Positions 58,691 to 64,000 of a stretch of DNA of 64,000 nt are shown here, in pieces. The notes beneath the pieces are model-generated. The model saw nothing but the letters and a program-made list of their open reading frames with translations. It was not told the DNA's origin and made no database searches. Both the position numbers and the translations under genes were made by a program. The stretch is taken from positions 310,001 to 374,000 of the forward strand of contig NZ_JBFBCI010000001.1 in the NCBI RefSeq assembly GCF_040683095.1, written 5' to 3'. This DNA comes from Sphaerisporangium sp040683095 (GTDB lineage Bacteria > Actinomycetota > Actinomycetes > Streptosporangiales > Streptosporangiaceae). Every line of letters starts with the position of its first letter. The stretch's first letter is position 1.

Positions 58691-59410
58691 ATGGCACACC
58701 CTCCCCGCATCCTCGTCGTGGACGACGACCCCACCGTCGCCGAAGTCATCGTCAAATACCTCGAACGCGACGGGCACGTGGTCGAGAGCGTGGGCGACGG
58801 CGCCGAGGCCCTGCGCAGGGCCCTGGCCAACCCGCCCGACCTGCTCGTTCTCGACCTGATGCTCCCCGGCATGGACGGCCTCCAGGTCTGCAAGAAGCTC
58901 AGGGAGCGCTGGCCAGTCCCCGTGATCATGCTCACCGCGCTCGGCGAGGAGATCGACCGCGTCGTCGGCCTGGAGACGGGCGCCGACGACTACGTCACCA
59001 AGCCGTTCAGCCCGCGCGAGCTGGCCCTGCGCGTGCAGTCCGTCCTGCGGCGGGCCAAGGGGACGCTCGTCACCAACGGCACCGGCGTGCTCCGCGACGA
59101 CGGCCTCGTGGTCGACGTCGGCGCCCACGAGGTGCGGCTCGGCGGCGAGGAGATCACCCTGACGGCGCGCGAGTTCGACCTGCTCGCCTACCTCATGCGC
59201 AACCCCCGTCAGGCCTTCAGCCGCGCCGCCCTGCTCGACCAGGTGTGGGGCTGGTCCTTCGGCGACACCTCGACCGTCACCGTCCACGTCCGCAGGCTGC
59301 GGGAGAAGATCGAGACCGACCCCACCACCCCGCGCCGCATCGTCACGGTCTGGGGGGTCGGGTACCGGTACGAGCCCGTGGACGGCCCGCCGGACGGGCA
59401 CATCCGGTGA
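58691..59410 (+). CDS. Response regulator, OmpR/PhoB family
   Basis: A 239-aa regulator. Receiver: VVDDDPTVAEVIVKYLER, phospho-aspartate LLVLDLMLPGMDGLQV, threonine IMLTALGEE, lysine YVTKPFSPREL. C-terminal winged helix: LTAREFDLLAYLMRNPRQAFSRAALLDQVWG, then TVTVHVRRLREKIE and RIVTVWGVGYRYEP. It is coupled by GTGA to the histidine kinase that follows. This is a standard cognate pair; targets are unknown. No autoregulatory repeat was spotted upstream. Confidence 0.96.
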   Translation: MAHPPRILVVDDDPTVAEVIVKYLERDGHVVESVGDGAEALRRALANPPDLLVLDLMLPGMDGLQVCKKLRERWPVPVIMLTALGEEIDRVVGLETGADDYVTKPFSPRELALRVQSVLRRAKGTLVTNGTGVLRDDGLVVDVGAHEVRLGGEEITLTAREFDLLAYLMRNPRQAFSRAALLDQVWGWSFGDTSTVTVHVRRLREKIETDPTTPRRIVTVWGVGYRYEPVDGPPDGHIR

Positions 59411-60546
59411 TCGTCCAGGTCGCCGCGGTCGCCGGCGGCCTCGGGCTCGTCATCGCCGCGCTCGGCCTGGCCCTGCTGTGGCTCCTGCGCGGGCGCTCGA
59501 TCGGCATCACGCTCGCCGTCGTCGCGGTCGTCACCGTCGCCGCCACGCTGGCCGGCGTCGTCTCCATCACCATCGAGATGATCATCGACGGCCACCCCAA
59601 GAACGTCGTCCTCACCGTCGTCACCATCGCCGGGCTGGCCGGGCTCGGCGTCGCCCTGATCGTGGCCCGCAGGCTCGTCAAGGTGAGCCGCGGGCTCGTC
59701 GCCGCCGTCGAGGCCGTGTCGCCGTCCCAGGACTTCGTCCCGCCGCCGGGAAGGCTCCCCGCCGAGCTGGACACCATCTCCAAGGCCCTGGAACAGGCCT
59801 ACCGGCGGCTGCGCGAGGGCCGCGAACGGGAACGGGCACTGGAGGGCGCGCGGCGCGAGCTCGTCGCCTGGGTCAGCCACGACCTGCGCACCCCGCTCGC
59901 CGGTATGCGCGCCATGGTCGAGGCGCTGGAGGACGGCGTCGTCCACGACCCCGCCACCGTCAGCCGCTACCACAATCAGATCCGGCTGGAGGTCGACCGG
60001 TTGTCCCACATGGTGGACGATCTGTTCGAGCTGTCGCGCATCCACGCCGGTGCGCTGCGGCTCACCCCACGGCCCATCGGCCTCGGCGACCTGGTCGCCG
60101 ACGTGCTCGCGGGCGTGGAGGCCCTGGCCGGGGCCAAGGGAGTGCGCCTCGCCGCGGAGGCCGGGCCCGTCCTGCCGGTGTACGCCGACGCCGCCGAGCT
60201 TGGGCGCGCGCTGCGCAACCTCGTCGTCAACGCCATCCGGCACACGCCCGAGGACGGAACCGTGGTGGTGCGCGCGGTCGCCGACGACGACACGATCCGC
60301 CTCTCGGTCGCCGACTGCTGCGGCGGGATCCCCGAGGACGACCTACCACGCGTCTTCGAGGTGGCCTTTCGCGGAGAGGCCGCGCGGTCTCCTGGCCCCG
60401 ACCGCGGCGCGGGACTCGGCCTCGCCATCGCGCGCGGCATCGTCGAAGCCCACGAAGGCGCCATCGCCGTCGTCAACGAAGGCGCGGGCTGCCGCTTCGA
60501 GATCAGCCTGCCCGTCTCCGCGCCCGCGCTCGCCGGCCCCGTCTGA
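59407..60546 (+). CDS. Sensor histidine kinase, OmpR-type partner
   Basis: A 379-aa kinase from GTG 59407. Three hydrophobic segments lie at the N-terminus (GGLGLVIAALGLALLWLL, ITLAVVAVVTVAATLAGVV, VVLTVVTIAGLAGLGVALIVA), with no extracellular sensor domain. HisKA has the histidine in LVAWVSHDLRTPLAGMRAMVEAL. HATPase: RNLVVNAIRHTPEDG, VADCCGGIPEDDLPRVFEVAF and GLGLAIARGIVEAHEGA. G1 reads DCCGG rather than the usual DxGxG, with two cysteines, an oddity that might tune nucleotide binding. Its 3' end overlaps the convergent next gene. Confidence 0.94.
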   Translation: MIVQVAAVAGGLGLVIAALGLALLWLLRGRSIGITLAVVAVVTVAATLAGVVSITIEMIIDGHPKNVVLTVVTIAGLAGLGVALIVARRLVKVSRGLVAAVEAVSPSQDFVPPPGRLPAELDTISKALEQAYRRLREGRERERALEGARRELVAWVSHDLRTPLAGMRAMVEALEDGVVHDPATVSRYHNQIRLEVDRLSHMVDDLFELSRIHAGALRLTPRPIGLGDLVADVLAGVEALAGAKGVRLAAEAGPVLPVYADAAELGRALRNLVVNAIRHTPEDGTVVVRAVADDDTIRLSVADCCGGIPEDDLPRVFEVAFRGEAARSPGPDRGAGLGLAIARGIVEAHEGAIAVVNEGAGCRFEISLPVSAPALAGPV

Positions 60547-60975
60547 GAGCGGCCGGTCGCCCTCGGGTGACGGGGTGGGCCCGGACGCGGGCTCGTAGGC
60601 CGGAAGCGCCGCCAGCGCGTCCGACATTGCCCGAAATGTCGGGCAGGGCCAGCGCCACATGCAGCTCCTGCACCGCAGGATCGGATGCGCGGCGTCGCTC
60701 GTGATGCCGCCCGCGTCCCGCGGCTGGTGCAGGTCGAGCAGGCGCAGGCCTAGCTCGGAGAAGCACAGCAACTCGGTGCGCGCCCCCGTGAGCAGCGCCA
60801 GATCGTCCACGGACAGGCGCGTCTTGATCGGGACGTATCCATCCCGGTTGACCAGCGGCCGGAGCGGCAGGGCGGCGTCCCCCCAGGCGCGCGCCCTCTC
60901 GGTCCGGGCGAGGATGCCCTCCAAACGTTCACGCATGCACTGGCGTTGGGCATCTTCAGGAATCTCACTGTTCAT
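60343..60975 (-). CDS. Conserved-looking protein of unknown function with a CxxC...C motif
   Basis: About 210 aa from ATG 60975. The N-terminal 140 residues look like a real domain: MRERLEGILARTERARAWGDAALPLRPLVNRDGYVPIKTRLSVDDLALLTGARTELLCFSELGLRLLDLHQP, then a cysteine cluster RCRSCMWRWPCPTFRAMSDAL that could bind metal. The last about 65 residues are antisense to the histidine kinase 3' end and low in complexity, so the natural end is uncertain. I recall similar proteins in Streptosporangiales but no function. Confidence 0.7.
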   Translation of the reverse strand: MNSEIPEDAQRQCMRERLEGILARTERARAWGDAALPLRPLVNRDGYVPIKTRLSVDDLALLTGARTELLCFSELGLRLLDLHQPRDAGGITSDAAHPILRCRSCMWRWPCPTFRAMSDALAALPAYEPASGPTPSPEGDRPLSDGAGERGRGDGQADLEAAARAFVDDGDGAFVGFDDAARDGEAESRAAVGARRPRGLSAKGHLEDAW

Positions 60976-61206
60976 CGGCGCTGTAGGGCCCGTCCAACTC
61001 CTCGCCCGCCCCTCCTTCTCGAAGTGACGACCGGACGCGGAGGTTCCGGGCCTCCCCCCCCTTCCGGCCGAGCCGGTGTCGCATAGCGTCAAGCTTTGCG
61101 TACCCAGCGTTTCCGTGAGGCGGGAACCGGGAACAAAGGGCGGACGACTCTTCGGTTATCGCGGTAGAACGTGACCCGGCGGCCGAGCGGCGCTAGTGTG
61201 CCCGCT

Positions 61207-61557
61207 GTGGAGCTCAAGGTCTCGACTCGATCACATGCCGGACACGCCATCTTGACGGTTGTCGGCGAAATCGACCTATATACCGCGCCGCGCCTGCAGG
61301 CGGAGTTCACCCGCCTGCTGGAAACCGGCCCGGATCTGGTCGTCATAGACATGTCCGGCGTGGAGTTCTGCGACTCCACGGGCATGAACGTCCTGCTGTC
61401 CGCGCTCAAGCGCATGCGAGAACGCGGCGGCGCACTGGAGGTCGCCTCGCCACGCCCGGCCGTCCGCAAGATCCTCCAGGTCACCGGCCTGGACTCGGTC
61501 TTCACGGTCCACGACACGGTCCCGGCGAACCTCCTGACAGCCGAACACCCCGGCTGA
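61207..61557 (+). CDS. STAS-domain anti-anti-sigma factor
   Basis: A 116-aa STAS protein from GTG 61207. ILTVVGEIDLYTAPRLQAEFTRLL is the opening strand and helix. The phosphorylatable serine is in VIDMSGVEFCDSTGMNVLLSALKRM, and the C-terminus has LQVTGLDSVFTVHDTV. When unphosphorylated it would bind an RsbW-like ATPase and free a sigma factor. Candidate partners in the window are the ATPases at 47098 and 55399. No sigma gene is adjacent. Confidence 0.93.
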   Translation: MELKVSTRSHAGHAILTVVGEIDLYTAPRLQAEFTRLLETGPDLVVIDMSGVEFCDSTGMNVLLSALKRMRERGGALEVASPRPAVRKILQVTGLDSVFTVHDTVPANLLTAEHPG

Positions 61558-61710
61558 CGCCGCCGCCCGACGAGCACTGGGCGGTCGGAGAAATCCCCGC
61601 CGACACCGTCACCCGAGCACCTGGGACGACACGCTCACGTGCTCGATCATCACCAAGGTGGTGCCGCTGGGGTCCGTCTCGGTGCGCTGTGGCGGTACCA
61701 CCCCCGTCAC

Positions 61711-61918
61711 GTTCTCGGGCCGTGGCTCGCGCCTCCGCTCCGCGTTCCGGTGAGCATCAATGTCGATGAGGGCGGTCAGTGGCCCGATTCGGCATGAGGA
61801 GAAGCGCCCGTCTCGTTCTCGGGGCGTGGCTTGCGGGCGCCTGCTTCGCGTTTCGGTGGGCGTCAGTGTGGACGAGGGCGGTCGGTGGCCTGCTTCGGTG
61901 TGCGGAGGAGACGCGCTC
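61711..61918. repeat. Two imperfect copies of a 104-bp tandem repeat
   Basis: GTTCTCGGGCCGTGGCT at 61711 recurs as GTTCTCGGGGCGTGGCT at 61815. Shared words follow in the same order (TTCGGTG or TCCGGTG, GATGAGGGCGGTC or GACGAGGGCGGTC, GGAGAAGCGC or GGAGACGCGC). A weaker third partial copy may continue to about 61960. Roughly 80 percent identity by eye. It fills a 480-bp region without a convincing gene, between the STAS and GT2 genes. Confidence 0.65.
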
Positions 61919-62038
61919 GTCTGGCGGTCGCGGCGTTCGGGCCTCTGCGCGCGACACCATCGTGGCGAAGTTGCCGATGGACGAGCATCCCGGCTAGCGT
62001 CGATCGACCGCCACAGGCAGCGAACCGGACGAGGACCG

Positions 62039-62794
62039 ATGAGCGACCCATCCGTACAGCCCGATACCGCGGTCATCATCCCTGCCAAGGATGAAGCCGA
62101 CCGCGTCGCCGCGACCGTCAGGGCCGCGCTGGCCATTCCGGGCGTCGATCTGGTCGTGGTCGTCGACGACGGCTCGTTCGACGACACCGGCCGGGTCGCC
62201 AAGGCGGCGGGCGCCCACGTTGTACGCCACAGCCGCAACCGCGGAAAGGCGGCGGCCATGGAAAGCGGCGCCGAGGCCGTACGCCTCCTCGACACGCTGA
62301 CCCTTGGCGGCCAACGGGCCCGCCACCTGCTGTTCCTGGACGCCGACCTGGCCGCGACCGCCGGTGCCGCCGCGGCCCTGATCGAACCCGTCCGGGCGGG
62401 TGCGGCCGACATGACCATCGCCATGTTCACCACCCGCGTCAAGCTGGGCGGCCACGGCATCGTCGTCCGGCTGGCGCGCGACGGCATCAAGCGCGCCGTC
62501 GGCTGGCAGGCGACCCAGCCCCTCAACGGCCAGCGCTGCCTCACCCGAGCGGCCTTCGAGGCCGCCCGCCCCCTCGCCTTCGGTTTCGGCGTCGAGACCG
62601 GCCTCACCATCGACCTGATCCGCAAGGGTTTCCGCGTCCAGGAGGTCGAGGTCGAGATGGCGCACCGCGCGACCGGCACCGACTGGCGCGCCCAACTGCA
62701 CAGAGCCCGCCAGCTCCGCGACGTCGCCCTGGCCCTCGCCTCCCGCGAACAACTGGTCACCAACCTGAGATCCACCCTCCGCACCCCCCGCTGA
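62039..62794 (+). CDS. Glycosyltransferase family 2
   Basis: A 251-aa GT-A enzyme: DTAVIIPAKDEADRVAATVRAAL, VVVVDDGSFDDTGRVAKAAGAHVV, and DXD motif LLFLDADLAATAGAAAALI. Later FGVETGLTIDLIRKGFRVQEVEVEMAHRATGTDWR matches the acceptor region of dolichol-phosphate-mannose-synthase-like and glucosyl-3-phosphoglycerate-like GT2s. No membrane helices are seen. ATG 62039 follows GAGGACC. The next gene is a polyprenol-phosphate-mannose-dependent-type mannosyltransferase, so making a polyprenyl-linked sugar donor is a reasonable guess. Confidence 0.9.
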   Translation: MSDPSVQPDTAVIIPAKDEADRVAATVRAALAIPGVDLVVVVDDGSFDDTGRVAKAAGAHVVRHSRNRGKAAAMESGAEAVRLLDTLTLGGQRARHLLFLDADLAATAGAAAALIEPVRAGAADMTIAMFTTRVKLGGHGIVVRLARDGIKRAVGWQATQPLNGQRCLTRAAFEAARPLAFGFGVETGLTIDLIRKGFRVQEVEVEMAHRATGTDWRAQLHRARQLRDVALALASREQLVTNLRSTLRTPR

Positions 62795-62900
62795 CCCGGC
62801 CCCTCTCCACCACATCCACGGCGTCCGCCGCTGCCGCTGGACGCGACAGCCCCGCCGCCCGTGGGCGACGGGTTGTTGCGGGCCGTGGAAGGGGGTGGAG

Positions 62901-64000
62901 ATGGCTCGGGGAGGTTGTGGGGTGTGCTGGAATCGAGCGGTGGATCGGGTTGGGACGCGCGGGCGGGGGTGGTCGTCTCGCGTCGCGGTGGCCGGGGGCG
63001 TGCTCAGCGTCGTGGTGACGGTGGTCATCGGCGCGCTGGGGCCTTCCGTGGTGGTCCCGCCGTTGCCGGGGCCCGCGTGGCAACCCCCGTACTCCTTGGA
63101 CGCGCGTCCGGACGGCCATCTCGTGGTCGGCCTGGAGGCGGCGGCCGTCCTGCTCGGCGCGCTGGGCCTCGCCGCCGGGTTGCTCGCGCTTCGGCGCGGC
63201 TGGAGGCCCGACCCGCGCCGGCTCCTCCTCGCCGGGTGTCTCGCGGCCGTCGCGCTGGCGTTCCTGCCGCCCTCCGGTTCGGCCGACCACCTGAACTACG
63301 CCGCGTACGGCCGCATGGTCACCCTCGGCCATGATCCTTACGCCACGGGCGCGGTCGACCTGCCCGGGGATCCGATCGCGGACTCCGTGGAAATCCCCTG
63401 GAGGGAGGAGCCGAGCGTCTACGGCCCGGTGGCGACCGCCGTCCAGGCGCTGGCGAGCCTCGTCGGCGGGGACTCCGTACGGCTGACCGTCTTCGTCCTC
63501 GCCCTCTTCAACGCCGCCGCCTTCGTCATCACGGCCCTGCTGCTCCACCGGCACACCCGGGGCGACCCGGCGCGCCAGGCACGCGCGGCCCTTCTCTGGA
63601 CCGCCAATCCACTGCTGATCTACCAGTTGCTCGCGGGCATGCACGTCGACACCCTGGCGGTCGTCTTCGTGGTGGGAGCTCTGGCCATCGGCGGGCGTTC
63701 GGCTTCCGATCGAATCGCCGGCGGCCGGGCGGGTTCGCGGTGGGTCTCCGGCGCGTTGCTCGGGCTGGGGATCGCGGTCAAGGCCAACGCCGGCCTGGTG
63801 GCGCTCGGTCCCGCGTGGGCTCTACGCAGGTCGCCGAAGCGCCTGGCGATCGTTGCGGGTTCCGCGACCGTGGCCGTGCTGGTCGCCTACGCGCTCGCCG
63901 GGCGCCACTCGCTGGACCAGGTCCTGCACGCCAGCAAGTCCCTGTCCCTGGCCACCCCCTGGCGGCTGCTCCAACACGGTCTGCAAGCGGTGGTCGGGAC
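62901..64000 (+). CDS. Integral-membrane mannosyltransferase (MptB/GT87-like), cut by the window end
   Basis: The frame is open from ATG 62901 (preceded by GGGGTGGAG) to the edge, 366 codons so far. After a basic start, many membrane helices follow (VAGGVLSVVVTVVIGALGP, VVGLEAAAVLLGALGLAAGLLAL and more). The first periplasmic loop has SADHLNYAAYGRMVTLGHDPYATGA, typical of polyprenol-phosphate-mannose-dependent mannosyltransferases such as MptA/MptB. Later RAALLWTANPLLIYQLLAGMHVDTLAV and LLGLGIAVKANAGLVAL also fit. It probably adds mannose to an envelope glycolipid or glycan outside the membrane. The C-terminus is not visible. Confidence 0.88.
   Translation, partial: MARGGCGVCWNRAVDRVGTRGRGWSSRVAVAGGVLSVVVTVVIGALGPSVVVPPLPGPAWQPPYSLDARPDGHLVVGLEAAAVLLGALGLAAGLLALRRGWRPDPRRLLLAGCLAAVALAFLPPSGSADHLNYAAYGRMVTLGHDPYATGAVDLPGDPIADSVEIPWREEPSVYGPVATAVQALASLVGGDSVRLTVFVLALFNAAAFVITALLLHRHTRGDPARQARAALLWTANPLLIYQLLAGMHVDTLAVVFVVGALAIGGRSASDRIAGGRAGSRWVSGALLGLGIAVKANAGLVALGPAWALRRSPKRLAIVAGSATVAVLVAYALAGRHSLDQVLHASKSLSLATPWRLLQHGLQAVVG

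Overview
High-GC actinobacterial chromosome, most likely order Streptosporangiales (inferred from gene content and codon usage, not from a marker gene). The block from 27.0 to 40.7 kb has the gene order found near oriC in Actinobacteria: a DUF5324-like membrane protein, cyclophilin, rhomboid, crgA, class E sortase, glutamine amidotransferase, pknB, pknA, pbpA, rodA, pstP, fhaB, fhaA and tRNA-Leu(CAG). This is the growth and division control locus. Five of its junctions overlap or abut (pstP-rodA-pbpA-pknA, fhaB-pstP), so it is probably one long leftward transcript read from fhaA to pknB.

Left end (1-3.3 kb): a scrap zone. It holds a truncated lgt, a transposase remnant, an intact vapBC-type toxin-antitoxin pair with a perfect 19-bp operator palindrome, and the scar of an integrative element (3' half of tRNA-Ala, integrase C-terminus, GntR N-terminus, NUDIX gene). 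From 3.3 to 11.5 kb there is a CPBP protease, a two-component pair, and a divergent ABC exporter operon ending in a 934-aa beta-propeller/phosphoesterase. The intergenic region between them carries five 20-nt direct repeats.

11.7-27 kb: scattered metabolic and accessory genes (GH92 mannosidase plus GT4 glycosyltransferase, baeRF-like protein, DUF72, GNAT, SDR, DinB-like, lipoamide dehydrogenase, two tandem ricin-B lectins, an Arg/Asn/Trp-rich secreted protein). It also holds two decayed genes: a phosphodiester glycosidase tail, and an ECF sigma factor split by a 284-bp IS200/IS605-like element lacking tnpB.

41-46.8 kb: two CNNM/CBS membrane proteins, an LCP protein, an Fpg/Nei glycosylase and a rhodanese. 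At 46.8 and 51.3 kb lie two similar TPP riboswitch aptamers. Only the second precedes a plausible target, a cytosine/HMP permease. The 4.4 kb between them is an accessory island: an RsbW-like ATPase, an XRE-TPR regulator, several small unknown proteins, and a divergent pair made of an HTH/coiled-coil protein and a 72-aa membrane protein. Two dyad operators sit between that pair. I regard this pair as the best candidate for an undescribed small system.

52.6-64 kb: an alkyltransferase, a PAS-GAF histidine kinase with a neighbouring ATPase-domain protein, arginine deiminase, YidC2, an OmpR-type two-component system, a STAS anti-anti-sigma factor, a GT2 transferase, and a GT87/MptB-like mannosyltransferase that runs off the window. 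I saw no CRISPR array and no secondary-metabolite cluster.
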